A stretch of 64,000 bases of DNA from positions 98,675,417 to 98,739,416 of the forward strand of contig NC_077222.1 of assembly GCF_024763615.1 (NCBI RefSeq), read 5' to 3'. Position 1 is the first letter of the stretch. Each line of letters begins with the position of its first letter. Of this stretch, positions 12,601-22,520 are shown in pieces. A model generated the notes under the pieces. It made no database searches and was not told the DNA's origin. It was given only the letters and a program-made list of their open reading frames with translations. The position numbers and the translations under genes are program-made. Source of the stretch: Phlebotomus papatasi. Lineage: Eukaryota; Arthropoda; Insecta; Diptera; Psychodidae.

Positions 12601-15600
12601 TTTTCTTAAATAGTTACACAATAGAAATAAATGGTGTTTTGAAGAATTTAATGTAAAGAATTTAAATTCAGTGACTATTATGACACGTATTTCAGAGAGT
12701 ATCCTTGCGGTCCCTTAATAGATATTTCTGTGATCCCAATCGGTTAAAATTGCTCTACAGAAAGCAAACTTGTGTACCTGTAAGGTAGGGCTTTTAGGCT
12801 TCACACATACTCTGGCTTTGAATACTATATTTTATCATATTGCTTTAATGTATCTGACCTATTTTTCAGGAAATGTATGACTTAAAAAAATATGAAAAAA
12901 ATGTAAAGTGTTCGAAGCCAGAGTGTGTGCGAAGCCTAAAAGCTTTCCTTTATTATCGATTGAGCGATACAAATCATACTCAATTGAAGTATGGAAGCAC
13001 AACCGATTTTATTTTAATTTCTCTTTTTTAATTTTATTTACAATAAAACGAATAATAAAATTAGGAGATAAGACAGAGAAGAAAATTATAGGGGAAAGTA
13101 CTCTCCCTTCGAACGTTCTTGCTTTAAAATAATGTGAATTTTCCCTCAAATTTCTCTAATTTTCTCTAAATTTCTCTCAAAATGAGCTTCAAAAAGTGTG
13201 CTTAAAAAATTGCCTACACATTTGGTATGAATTTTTGACAAAAAGATGGATTTTTGAAGAAAATTTGTCTAATGTGTAGGCAATTTATATAAGAAATTAT
13301 GTCCAATTTAAGGTAATTTCCATCAAAATTTTTTGAAAGAAATTATCCGCTGCGGCTACACATTGGAACAAAATTCATCAGTTATTTTTGACAAATTTTT
13401 TGAAGAAAAATATCATAATTCGAAATTATATTTCCAAAAAATTTGTTGTTTTCGGCTGGAAAAAGTGCGAAAAGCGTTTGTGGAAGTTCCTTGGGATAGT
13501 ATTTAGTGAATTGTTGTGGAAAATTTCCCAAAAATGCATAAGAAGAGTGTTTCTCTGGGGATATTCACATTATATTTTCCACATAAATTCACTAAATACT
13601 ATCTCAAGAAATTTCCACAAACACTTTTCTTGCTTTTTTCAGCAGAGAAACAACAAATTTTCAAGAAAAACAATCACAAGAGCAAAATAAATCTATTTTG
13701 AAGGCATTTTTCTTCAAAAATAAGAAATTTTCTTTCAAAAATGTTTGAAATATTTTTTGATGACACATTTCTGTTAAATATTAGCTAGCTTATTATGAAT
13801 TTATTGATAATTATGTGATTTATGTGTACTTACACAGTCTCTTAGGAAAAGAAAAGAAATTCACATTATTCGAAGGCATGAAAGTTCGAAGGGAGAGTAC
13901 TTTCCCCTAATATATCCCACCAAAAGTAAACTACGACTTGACTTGTGTCCCTGTAGCTTCAAATGTGCGAATATGGTAGCTTTTTCCTCCAAAAGAGATC
14001 GATGGTATAATTAGATTTTGTCCATTTAATTTTGTGACAGTCACTGCGTGACATTTGATGGGAAAATGAATAATTTATGTTATTTGTTCAGAAAAATAAA
14101 TTACAACATGAATAACAAAATCGATAGATATTAATTATCTCTTACCTAAACCCAACTTTTTTTATTTTATCAGCCATACGACAAATTGGAGATACAATTT
14201 TATCTACTTATTTTTGTGAACGTCTTTAATTCTATAAATAAAGATACCTCAACAAAATTTGGTATATTGGTCAGAATAAGTCGTCAAAAAACCTAATACC
14301 TTTGTAAGGGGGAAACAAAAAGGAAATCTCTTACCTAAAAACCCCTATTCAACCACGGGTTTGGAGAAGCATTGACAAGAAGAAATAAATTTAATTTTTC
14401 ATGAGAATTTTGTCAAAAAGGTAAGTTTGCTATAGAAGAAAGTTAATTATGAATAAGAATTGCGTTATGAATTAAATTTAACCTCATTGAATTAGAAATT
14501 TGAAGGATCTTGCTTTGAATTCTCCTGAAATTGTTAGAAATTTCACTTGGGAATTTTCAGTGACTTGATAAACATTATTAAATTAATAATTGCGTCAATA
14601 AATAAAATTTAATTCTAAAGATAGAAAAGATATTTTGATCGAACAGGGAAATCATATCAAATGAATAACATTATTCTTTGACAGGCTGTTTCCTTTCATT
14701 TCCCTTAGAACCCTTCGTCTTTTATTGTGACGATTCTGACAAATAATACAATTGATAGGGACTATATCTGCTCTAAAGGATTACAACAAAAAGGTATGTT
14801 ACTGATAAAATACTAACTAAAATAAAATACTTCTTTTTGAGGAATGTTGCTTGGAACCTTTGAAGTAGTTTATCGTTTTTAATTTCTCTAAAATTATTCT
14901 TAATACATTTTAAAATGAATAAAAATATAGACATAGCTTTGGCTAATATTTCGTCCACCTTAATTCTCATAGTTCCTTGCCCTTTTTGAAATTTTACCAA
15001 AATCATAACCTCTTTGCTTTGTTTTAGCATTGTATAATCTTTAAAGTATGCAAAAACTAAAAATTCATGGAAATTTGAGGAATAAAAGAAGTGGACGAAA
15101 TTTCAAGCTGGCCGAAATTTGGTACATTTACCCTAATTACTAAATTTCTTGGAAATGTGCTACATATATTTTGCTTTTGCCAATATTTAAGTGAAACTAA
15201 TAAAGCATGTTAATTCTTCAGTTCTTCAAATGTTTGCCAAAGAATTGCCTTCTTTTCAAAACCAAAAAGAATTAATTTTCTCCAGAGCTTTCGACCCTCG
15301 GTATGGGTCTTCCTTAGTGGGCTGAGTATGATTTATTATTTTAAGTAATTTTCTTAAGGACTGTTTTTACAGTCTTTTCAATGAAAAAATTAAAGACATT
15401 AACTGTGTAAAATTAACTGGCTGTAAAAAATGTCCAAAAAAGATTATCCAGATTGATGCATACCGAATGTCGAAAGCTTTAGAGAAAATTAAGTCTTTTT
15501 GGTTTTGAAAAGAAGGAAATCCTTCAGCAAACACCGGAAGAACTGATGATAATACACAACTACGTCAGACACCAATAAAACATGTTTAGTTTAAATTGGT

Positions 15601-18600
15601 AGTTTATGTTAACATCGGAAAAATATTCTGAAAACAATTTAAACTACTTCAAACCACAAAACTGCCTACGTTGCTTGAGTATCTCAAAATTTGTAAATTT
15701 TGTATTAGTTTTTTTCATGAAAAACTAACGATCGAAAAGTTACGTATTTGCAAAAATTTCTGTGACAAAAATTTATTTTTTCAATTTATAGTGAAAATTT
15801 TTAACTGTCATGTTGGTCTAAAAACACTTTTTGTATCTTATGCTGTTCTTTATCGAGATTTAGTACAAAGGCACTATTTTCAGCTTGATGGTAGCCTTGT
15901 TCGAAAAATCGCAAATACTAAACGTATGCTTCTGGGCTACCTCTAATTTGTATAAGTTTTTTTTAATTAGTATATTATTTTACATAAAAATAACAGCACA
16001 ATGCTGAAATTCGTATTAGTACAGTTCTGTACTAAATAAATATAACTCGTGCCTGATATTTTCTTTTTGATTTGTAGAATATTTTTCAAAGTATAGCTTG
16101 TTGTATTAATGATAGTCACAGAATTTCACAATGTTTCTTCGATTAATCCCTTAACGTAATAATTGTAAAGGGGGAAAATAGATAAGGATTAACCTTGCAG
16201 CAAACAGGTGAGAATCAGAATGTGAGTCAACTCGGAATATTTGCAAATTCTATGTAGAGTAAATATTAAAGGTTTGTAACATGGAAGTTTTATAACAAAT
16301 TTCTGTACATTATCCTTAAGAAATTAAATATTTATAATCATGAAATATTTTAGTCACATTATTTTTTTCATTGGGTACAGCTTGAAAGCATTCAGAGCTT
16401 TCAAAAATTTAGCGAATCAAAACGCGTTGGGACAGTATTATTTTACGTGATAAATTGTTAAATAAAATATGGGTAATATTTGAAATTCAAATAACAGGGC
16501 GTATCGTACTGAAAAAGAAGTTATTAAGTTTAATGAAAAATTCAATTCTCACTTTTTGATCATTGTGCAAGATTTTGTAATTCAAAAGAATTATTTTAGC
16601 TTGATTCATTTTCAATAGAATTTACGAAAGATATATTTACCCTACTCAAGGTACGCTTAAAACGAGTGGGAAATTAGTAATCGCGATGATAAATGTGATT
16701 TCCAAGAAAAGTTGAAATTATTGATATGCTATCATTGAGGAGATAACAAGTTCATTTCGCAAATAAATACACCTCATGCCATATATAGATATGGCATCAT
16801 CCAGAAATACCGTAATGAAAATTCATCAGAAGGAAAATTAATCATAATTTTTCCGAAGCACGGACCTTCACCCTTTAAGGACGGGAAGAGATTTTAAAAA
16901 TGAATTGTCCAACAAATTTTTACATTAGCAATAATGTTAAGCAATTTTATAGAGTACACTTTTATATTAAGTAAATATCTGAAATCGGAAATACTTGTTA
17001 AGTAAATCGTTTTAAAATGTTTTCCGAAAGAGTTAAGTCTTTAAAAAATAAAATTCGTTAGTTTTGCAATTAATAAAAGAGAACTAAAATTGTTTCTTTT
17101 CATCATTTATTAATTTTAAAATTTCTAATTTCGATGAGCATATTAAAAACTTTTACAGCCTAAAATTTTTTATGGTTTCTATCCAAAACCTTTACGGAGA
17201 ATTTAAGTGGCCTTCAAAGCTTTTTTTGAATAATTTTGGTATTTCTCTTTGTAATTACATTTGCAGGAGAAATTCAATTGTAAATTAGGTTTGTAATTTT
17301 TCGTGTAAATGCTACACATTTATTTAACACCTACAAATTTTATCTAAACTCAAATTGTGAAAATAAATGGATAACCAAGTGTTTTTGTTCCGCAAAAAAA
17401 GTTTTGTTGAGTGAACAAATGGATCTTGTTAAAATTTTGTCAAAAGGATGTTGTTTACAAATTTGACAAAACTTTTTCTCACATTTTACGGTGAAAAATA
17501 TCCTTTTGGAAAACTTTTAACGAGATCGAAATGGCTGCCGATTTGACAAAACCTTTCCATATTCTGTATGGAAGGACATCCTTTTGACAAACTTTTTATT
17601 TTTTTTAGAGTAGGGTAAGTGTGCCAAATTTCGGCATAGTTGCATATAAGCAACGAAGTCCTAAGTTTGAAATGCAATATTTTTAATTCATATTGATATT
17701 TTTTGTTACGTCCTTTTCGGGAGGGTTGTGTGGAACCTTGAAGACTAGTTTATCATCTTTGTTTTCTTTAAATCACTTCCTAAAATATTGAAATATTAAT
17801 AAAAATATGGACATAGCTTTTGGGTAGTATTCCGGCCACTTTGTGTGAAATACCGGCAACCTTTTTTCTGACCACCTTTTGTGACGCAACGGATAGAAAA
17901 TTACAAATCGTCAAACGGAACGAGTTTAATATGTAGTTTAATACATTTATATGACCCACAAGCCCTTAGATCTTCCTTGTAATTTGTCCTGAAGACCTGA
18001 AGAGTAGCATCTCAAATTTACGCGCAGATTCCCGTAGCAATTTGCCCTTCCTAAACTCTTCCAATGCCTTTTACACATCATCTTTTTTCTCTTTTCTTTT
18101 TTTCCCCAAGATTCCCAAAAATTTTCCAGTTTCCGGACTGATCTCGAAAAATTTCCCGTGATCCCACTTTATTTCCCAGGCACCTGGTAATCTACTGAAT
18201 TCACAACGAGGCATTCATTCCAAATTATACACTTTAAAATAACACAAAATTAATATTACACATTTTTAGCAAACTAACAATTTTCCTTGTAGGGTAGGTG
18301 TACAAAATTTCGGCAAGTTTGCAATTTCGGACACTTTTTTCTTTCTCAAATTTCTATGAATTTTTAGTTTTTACATACTCTCGAGGTTATACAATGCAAA
18401 AAAGTAACAAAAAATGTCGCTTCGACGAACAAGATGATATGAGAAAAATTCAAAGAAATCCAGAAGTGCAAAGAACTATGAGAATGAAGGTGGCCGAAAT
18501 AGGCCACCAAAGCTATGCCTACATTTTTGATCATTTTAAAATGAGTTAAGAAGAAGTTTTAGAGAAAACAAAGACGATAAATTATCTTGAAAGTTCTAAA

Positions 18601-20219
18601 CAACGCATCTTAAAGAGAAGTAACAAAAAAATCGATTTATATTAATATTATATTTCAAACTTCAAACTTTGGCGCTTGCATGCAACTATGCCGAAATTTG
18701 GCACACTTGCCCTATAATGTTTTCTAATGTGTAGGGCATACTTTTCAGCGATTTAACATTTTTTTAACGACTATTTTTTCATTATATGAAATATATTAAA
18801 GATATTTATTCCCAATTTTATTGTCTGTAGTAAGTATTAAAGATTATAGGGTCGAAAGAACGTCTGTTCGACAGGGAACCCCTATTGACACTTCTGTCAA
18901 AATGTTGAAAATTATTTAATGTATCTAGTAAAATATAAGTAATATAACATTCTTTTCTGTAATATACCTTTTACTATAAACAGAGATGTTCAAATTTCGT
19001 ATCCCAAATGGTACAGAGTAGGGTGTCAATAGGTGCTGACACGATTTCTTAAAGTCTCAATAGACGTTCCTTTCACCCTATGCATAACACAGCCCCATTA
19101 TATCTGTCCCTAAGGTCCCTGATGAAAGGCTAAACTTTGAAAAATTACCGTTTTTTTATACGTTAATTCTTTAGGAAACCTTTTTTACCATGCAGCACTT
19201 TTTCGTAAAACAATAAATCTGAGAAATGCACGCGGCTTTCTAAATATTTTCCCGCCAAAAACTTTCCTGGTTTCTAGACTTTGAACCCGTTGAACAATTT
19301 TAGTAGGTTCTAAAGCTGGTAAGGAATATACGACCTCGCTATGTTTCTTTAAATTACTAATCTACCCAACATCTTTTTTTGTATAAAATAAATTAATAAT
19401 TTCTGATCAATGTATGACTCATTAGTCCTTAAAGACTTAATCATACTTTAGAGACGTGTAGAACTATAGAGAGGAATGAAAGATTGCAGCAATTTTTACC
19501 CAATTTTTTTGGTCATAAAATCTCTGACGCTGTATGTGTGAATTGTGTAAAAAAAATAAATATTTTATGGGTGCCCGAAGACGAAAAAAAAGAGAAAATT
19601 ACAGCGAGCAACTCTGAATGTTCACTACAGAAAAGTGTAGCGCTTATCTTATCATGCTATGTTGCGAAATTGACACTTGCGCAGTAAAAATTGTGGTGTG
19701 TGATTAATGATGGAAATTATAGGAAATTTTGTTCCACGCCAGGAAAAAAAAAATTGGGATATGGGTTTCGTGGTTATACTTTGAATAAATTGACTATCTA
19801 TATCTATCGAACATACCCCAATTGTAATTTGAGTCATCCATGTCCAGGTTGCTGGACAGGTAATCGTCGTAGAGGTAGTAATTTCCGGATTTACTGGTCC
19901 GTGGACGAATTTTGTCCACATTCACTGTATCCTCATTGACGATGGTGTCCACTGGCATGGGATCCTCAAAGTCATCCTGTGCTGGTTCGGGTTGGTCCGA
20001 TGCTGTGTCATAGTCATCATCATCGTCCGTTTCATCCTCATCGATCAACTCATCCTGCTGTGAGGTTGTCTCGAGAGGTTCAGGGGGACTTTCGAGAATG
20101 TCCTTATCAATAGTCTCCACCTCTTCTACGTCGTCCTCATGTTCACTCTGTCCTAATACACTGCATGAGGACAACAAGGTGAGACAACATAAAGTCACTA
20201 GGAGGATTTTCAGCCTCAT
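439..20219 (-). CDS. mesh: mesh, smooth septate junction protein (5' part, 7 exons; runs off left edge)
   Basis: Mesh is a single-pass membrane protein of insect midgut smooth septate junctions, acting there with Ssk and Tsp2A. The coding exons, in minus-strand order, are 20219-19817, 10748-10507, 10439-10252, 5251-5074, 1163-1026, 935-767 and 696-439. All junctions are GT-AG and keep frame, giving 525 complete codons. The order seen is signal peptide, very acidic segment, nidogen-like (NIDO) domain at roughly residues 255-430, then an IPT/TIG-type Ig domain from about 440. Peptides such as NFQLPFFGFRFNYTR, GRGWANGFPGRHIFRID and NINWSSHTEAGGD-like stretches match fly Mesh as I remember it. 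The AMOP, VWD, sushi and transmembrane parts known for the family must lie beyond base 1. Start chosen: ATG at 20219, directly before a hydrophobic leader; the in-frame GTG 9 bases upstream is not needed. Confidence 0.93.
767..935 (-). CDS. mesh: mesh coding exon 6 (end of NIDO domain)
   Basis: Encodes IGFNAGNGTQSYEYKPYSQ and LRDLTGRGWANGFPGRHIFR, nearly identical to what I recall for insect Mesh. Flanked by a 90-base and a 70-base intron. The donor is GTGCGT, a weaker but acceptable form. Confidence 0.94.
1026..1163 (-). CDS. mesh: mesh coding exon 5 (NIDO domain)
   Basis: 46 codons, TNTFQMVLATDEVYTY and INWSSHTEAGGDTTGGEGG, ending before GTGAGT in phase 0. The open frame continues into the intron, but those codons do not resemble Mesh. 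Confidence 0.94.
3401..3413. repeat. SINE target-site duplication, left copy
   Basis: ATGACTTAATGGG, identical to 3714-3726 on the other side of the SINE. Confidence 0.9.
3414..3713 (+). mobile_element. tRNA-derived SINE with 13-bp target duplications
   Basis: A complete 300-bp SINE inside a mesh intron. It shows a pol III A box (TGGCGCAATAGG, 3423-3434), a B box (AGTTCGAGTCC, 3489-3499), a tRNA-unrelated body and an AAT-repeat tail at about 3699-3713. The 13-bp direct repeat ATGACTTAATGGG at 3401-3413 and 3714-3726 is the target-site duplication, which fixes both ends. Its orientation is opposite to mesh transcription. The A-to-B spacing (about 55 bases) is longer than in a class I tRNA. 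Confidence 0.9.
3714..3726. repeat. SINE target-site duplication, right copy
   Basis: ATGACTTAATGGG directly after the AAT tail. Confidence 0.9.
5074..5251 (-). CDS. mesh: mesh coding exon 4 (NIDO domain)
   Basis: Begins after TTTTCAG with AATGGAACG. Encodes RTDRFGVEVRERVMWDIREG and HAVIITWKNMSFAGGID, core NIDO sequence. Ends in CACAGG before GTAAGT, phase 0. The last codons (SLHR) sit where fly Mesh has a slightly different junction, so the final triplet is the least certain. Confidence 0.92.
6992..7166. mobile_element. MITE with 'ATGCTTCGTACGATC' terminal inverted repeats
   Basis: 175-bp inverted-repeat element: left end TAGGTGAAAGTATCCATGCT, right end GAAGCATGGGTACATTCCCC followed by TA. 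A related left end without a matching right end lies at 22440-22520. No coding capacity. Confidence 0.75.
7330..8290. repeat. Degenerate ~300-bp tandem repeat with a 16-bp palindrome
   Basis: Three successive diverged units, each ending in a palindrome of the form AGTACATGCATGTACT (7625-7640, 7916-7931, 8222-8237; spacings 291 and 306). Shared blocks in each unit include an 'AAAATCTTAAAG/TTTTTAAGTTGAAAT' segment and 'GAGCAACATTTAA'. An older related unit may start near 6750 (TAGTACAGAGCTGTACTA) and another lies near 15660-16040 (TAGTACAGTTCTGTACTA). Confidence 0.65.
8445..8744. mobile_element. MITE, TAGGGCGTTTCAA family, complete copy
   Basis: 300-bp near-perfect inverted repeat with ends TAGGGCGTTTCAA and its complement, a short central loop around 8590-8605 and TA at both ends, as in Tc1/mariner-type insertions. 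The arms are nearly identical, so the copy is young or kept as a hairpin. A second, left-truncated copy is at 41378-41600. Confidence 0.9.
8765..9000. repeat. Dispersed repeat with CCGTC-type GC-rich head
   Basis: A GC-richer block with 'GTCCATCTGTGCGTCTGCGC' followed by 'AAATGGTTAGAGATAGAGAC' and a CCCACCCCTCCC stretch. A related block occurs at 26680-26840 (shared 'GTAAGAGATATGAACTAC' type phrase and 'CTCCAAAACCATGTT'). Probably a fragment of a larger retroelement; no coding frame supports this. Confidence 0.45.
9120..9345 (+). repeat. Dispersed 'ACCGGTTCATAACCGATAA' repeat, copy 1
   Basis: Carries 'TCATAACCGAT', 'TTTTATCCGAAATTCAATTA', 'AAATGATGCAAAAGTACTTT' and 'CTAAGTCACGAGTTCAAG'. The same ordered blocks recur at 40140-40330, 41620-41985, 58900-59094 plus 59526-59720, 61215-61290, and reversed at 38700-38900. 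The CACGAGTTCGAGCAC block looks like a pol III B box, but no A box is seen, so the class is unknown. Confidence 0.7.
10252..10439 (-). CDS. mesh: mesh coding exon 3
   Basis: Separated from exon 2 by a 67-base intron. Encodes HGHLEFSDPPEHFTYPLTF and the stretch with KDWPRRNDPSFIGIFFSKCR, highly like fly Mesh. Ends with AG before GTGAGA; the split codon becomes Arg with the next exon. Confidence 0.93.
10507..10748 (-). CDS. mesh: mesh coding exon 2
   Basis: Starts after TTTTGCAG and ends before GTAAGT. It encodes SPARLAEIRRHFMYWFFDQGG, HGDYQTDIHAS and NFQLPFFGFRFNYTR, the conserved lead-in to the NIDO domain. 80 codons after the split Asp; ends in phase 0. Confidence 0.93.
11063..12100. mobile_element. 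Composite foldback element rich in GGTGTT/AACACC, with SINE-like insert
   Basis: Ends CACACAGAGAA (11063-11073) and TTCTCTGTGTG (12090-12100) form terminal inverted repeats. Both flanks (11085-11320 and 11835-12065) are densely filled with GGTGTT or its complement. The centre holds a ~95-120-bp direct repeat (from 11328 and from 11708, 380 bases apart) with a tRNA-like unit between the copies. Confidence 0.6.
11525..11695 (+). mobile_element. tRNA-like SINE fragment
   Basis: A box TGGCGCAGCTGG at 11532-11543 and B box GTGTTCAAATC at 11574-11584, followed by a non-tRNA body to an AATTAATAAAAA end near 11705. Different from the SINE at 3414. It lies within a 380-bp tandem-duplicated unit. Confidence 0.6.
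12781..12952. mobile_element. MITE, 'CTTTTAGGCTTC' family, copy 1
   Basis: Inverted repeat with left arm CTTTTAGGCTTCACACATAC and right arm ending GTGTGCGAAGCCTAAAAG. Internal 'AGGAAATGTATGACTTAA' is shared with the second copy at 62931-63085. Confidence 0.75.
13089..13909. mobile_element. MITE, 'TAGGGGAAAGTACTCTCCC' family, expanded copy
   Basis: Same terminal repeats as the short copies at 60061-60288 and 61803-62021 (ends TAGGGGAAAG and CTTTCCCCTA, then TTCGAACGTTC), but 821 bp long. The extra ~600 bp (about 13140-13770) includes a further inverted repeat built on TAGTATTTAGTGAATT around 13480-13620, pointing to an insertion within the element. Confidence 0.75.
14790..15135. mobile_element. 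MITE, 'TAGGGTAAGTGTGCC' family, left-truncated copy
   Basis: Shows the family's interior (AAAATGAATAAAAATATAGA, GTATGCAAAAACTAAAAATT) and right end (GAAATTTGGTACATTTACCC). The left terminal repeat is missing. Family copies: 17611-17880, 18290-18714, 23270-23660, 39740-40121, 59095-59525. Confidence 0.75.
15236..15530. mobile_element. Inverted-repeat element with 'CTTCTTTTCAAAACCAAAAAG' arms
   Basis: Left arm TTCTTTTCAAAACCAAAAAG through CTTTCGACCCTCGGTATG pairs with CATACCGAATGTCGAAAGCT through CTTTTTGGTTTTGAAAAGAA. Arms about 65 bp, about 160 bp between them. Confidence 0.65.
17611..17880. mobile_element. MITE, 'TAGGGTAAGTGTGCC' family, right-truncated copy
   Basis: Intact left end TAGGGTAAGTGTGCCAAATT followed by family interior (AATATGGACATAGCTTTTGG). 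Similarity fades after about 17870. Confidence 0.7.
18290..18714. mobile_element. MITE, 'TAGGGTAAGTGTGCC' family, complete copy
   Basis: 425 bp, ends TAGGGTAGGTGTACAAAATT and GCCGAAATTTGGCACACTTG followed by CCCTATA. An open frame across 18298-18549 falls wholly within the element and is not a gene. Confidence 0.8.
18847..19080. mobile_element. MITE with TAGGGTCGAAAGAACGTCT ends
   Basis: 234 bp. Left end TAGGGTCGAAAGAACGTCTG pairs with AGACGTTCCTTTCACCCTA at the right end. Interior 'CCCTATTGACACTTCTGTCA' pairs with 'GGTGTCAATAGGTGCTGACA'. Confidence 0.75.
19817..20219 (-). CDS. mesh: mesh coding exon 1 (signal peptide and acidic segment)
   Basis: 134 codons plus one base. Begins MRLKILLVTLCCLTLLSSC, a typical signal peptide with likely cleavage near VLG-QS. 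The rest is strongly acidic, with runs of D and E and a DETDDDDDYD stretch, then a tyrosine-rich end. The donor GTATGT follows 19817. The spare G joins AT of the next exon to make Asp. The acidic part is poorly conserved in general, so its assignment to mesh rests on strand, phase match and leader. Confidence 0.85.
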
Positions 20220-21287
20220 GTCCTCCACTGTAAAGTCTATAAATTATTTACACCAAAACTCAGAGACTTTTGCTAGGAAACTACTTTTTTCCCTTTTTCC
20301 CTTATCTCACTTTTTTTCTTCTTATTTTATTCAACACTGAGACAATCACTTCATTTTCCACCTGACTCGGTCAGGGCGTTGTCTAAAACTGAGGAATTTT
20401 GCTATAGATTTTCACCTGTCTTGGGTACAAAACTGTCCTTATCTGTAACCCAAATAGCTGATAACGTATCTAAAGCTCGATAAACACTTGTAACTTCTCC
20501 CACTCCATCGTAACTTCATCGTGAATCTATTCCATTATTATTGAACAGACCCCATGATAAGGTGTGTCATGGTGTTTCATTCTCAGTGCCACGAAAAATG
20601 ATAAATTCGGGCCTTATGACTAGCTAGCTCTTCTCACAACACACGGAAAAGGGCGAATATTTCTCAGAAATATGATGAGGAATATCAATGAGAATGATGT
20701 CACACATCATCCAGTCCAAGCAAAGTACATATTTTGCACCAATATCATCATTTCATGTGATTTATTCATCCTCTCATCTTCCTCCATTATGCTGTGATAA
20801 CATATCATTGAATATATTGCATTTTGAGTATGTACACCACATCCTGACACCCTGAAAATATGTTGCTAAAATTATTGCTTCCTCCAAATGTGCGACCGTT
20901 TGCATTAAAGTACCTACAACTTTTCACCAAACCCATATCACAAATTTCATAAATTTGAGCAATATTTTGCTTTATCTCTTCATCACAGCTTAGCAATTTC
21001 CTCTCTTAATTTTTCAATACAAAGATTCATCCACCAGGAAATTGGAGGGATGTCTTAATTTACAGGATGTGTTTTAAAATACATTTAACGTTTAAAGTGA
21101 TTATAGGGAAATATTCAACACTGTTTAACAACTCTCTTTAAACTAATAAAAAGTTTAATTCATTAATGTACTTTACTGAGGCTACGAAACGAAGCTGAAA
21201 ACGGTCAATTATTAAATAGCAAATTTGGTTAATAAAATTCTAAACTATACTAAGCACAAATTCACGACCGTAACTTGATAAATTTTG
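20220..21287. other. mesh upstream region
   Basis: No transposon-like ends are seen here, unlike the neighbouring DNA. A possible 3' splice site (CTTTACAG on the minus strand, about 20229-20236) directly before the start region would allow a 5'UTR intron. No clear TATA box assigned. Confidence 0.4.
20438..20800. promoter_or_regulatory. Cluster of GATA-type motifs upstream of mesh
   Basis: Within 600 bases upstream of the mesh start are AGATAAG on the minus strand (20438-20444) and TGATAA at 20459-20464, 20555-20560 (followed by GG), 20599-20604 and 20795-20800. GATA factors drive midgut genes in flies, and mesh is a midgut gene, so a regulatory role is plausible. Such motifs also arise by chance in AT-rich DNA. 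Confidence 0.35.
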
Positions 21288-21295
21288 ACTGGTTA

Positions 21296-21746
21296 GGGTG
21301 AAGTCATCACTTATGGACAGCGTGTAGGGTAAAGTGATATAATTTGGAATTAATGTTACAAGTTGGACAATTCGCCGTTACAAGTTGGACATGGCTTTTT
21401 TCTTGATAAATACAGTACAAAATTTGTTTTTAAGCACAAGGAACCAAATTATAAAACTAAAGAATTAAAAATATACAACTAAAAATGAAGTACTAAATTT
21501 ATCAAGACAAAAAGCCCTGTCCAACTTGTACCATTGTCCAACTTGTGCCACTGTCCAACTTGTACCACTTTACCCTAAAAATCTTAAGTTCGTATTTAAA
21601 ACAGACTTCGAAAAAACATAAAATTATCAGTGTTTATGATGTGATTAATGATTTTGTGATTTTTCAAAATCTGTTTTAGGTAAGAACTTGACATTTTTGC
21701 TCGCTGTCCATAAGTGTATAGCGTCCATTAGTGATGACTACACCCT
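21296..21746. mobile_element. hAT-like inverted-repeat element with 8-bp target duplication
   Basis: Ends GGGTGAAGTCATCACTTATG and CATTAGTGATGACTACACCC are near-perfect inverted repeats. The 8-bp direct repeat ACTGGTTA at 21288-21295 and 21747-21754 flanks the element, the duplication length of hAT transposons. A second element (21325-21576) sits inside. Confidence 0.8.
21325..21576. mobile_element. Nested MITE with 'ACAAGTTGGAC' repeats
   Basis: Lies within the hAT-like element. Ends TAGGGTAAAGTG and CACTTTACCCTA. ACAAGTTGGAC occurs twice in the left arm and its complement GTCCAACTTGT three times in the right arm. Confidence 0.75.
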
Positions 21747-22439
21747 ACTGGTTAATAATATTATAAAGATTAAGTTGCCTCACTGCTTAAAAGAAGGAAA
21801 AGTGTGTTGGATTAATTCAAAATGAAGTGTTGTACGAGATAATTAGTTTTGGCCGTGACTAAATTTCCATTTAATCAGGCAATCGTCAAACGAAATAGAT
21901 AGTAACTAGTAGTCAATAACAAGTTGTTACGGTCGAAAATGCGACGTTTGATCAGTTATTAGTTCAGTTTTGAGCAGTACAAATTCAATTTAGGGGGGGG
22001 GGGGCGGACCCTATTGGTATTTAATCTGTTGAAAATCAATGTTGATTCTTTTATACTTCTTGCAAATCTTATAGATTAGGATAATTTAATGAAATTAAAG
22101 TTTTCATAACTTTCTTTCTTAAAATGTAAATATCTTTCACACTCTTCCACTCAAACCTGACTTGAATGTATTATGATGTTCAAAAAAAGAAGAAGAAGAT
22201 CGCGAAAGGAAAGCATAGACATCTACGCAATTTTGTTAATTAAACGCACTTCAGAAAAAAAAACTTTTATAAGCCCAATACAAACTATTTTAAATAAAAA
22301 TTTTAGTTAGGGCCCTTTATTAATAAAAATTTATCAGTATTGTCGTAACGGTCTCAACTTACATTTTTTGATGAAGTGACAATAAGTTTCCATGCAAAAC
22401 TTTTTCTAATCAGCATTTGACTTAACTTCTTTTAGCACA

Positions 22440-22520
22440 TTACGGGAAAGTGCCTATGCTTAGTACGATCCCAAGCTTCGTAATGACTAAATTTTTCCTA
22501 TGTGTGTCAATAAATGTGAA
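22440..22520. repeat. Partial copy of the 6992-7166 MITE
   Basis: TACGATCCCAAGCTTCGTAA and TTTTTCCTATGTGTGTCAAT match the left half of 6992-7166; the right half is absent. Confidence 0.6.

Larger units (their letters stand above)
10749..19816 (-). other. mesh intron 1, transposon-rich
   Basis: 9.07 kb between the signal-peptide exon and exon 2. Holds at least eight inverted-repeat elements listed separately. The parts 16,050-17,350 and 19,080-19,800 show nothing I recognise. Confidence 0.75.

Noticed and set aside
18298..18549. 83-codon plus-strand ORF
   Set aside because: Lies wholly within a MITE; the matching region in the 59095 copy is interrupted.
21994..22005. Run of G
   Set aside because: Simple homopolymer, possibly an assembly weak spot; no structure around it.
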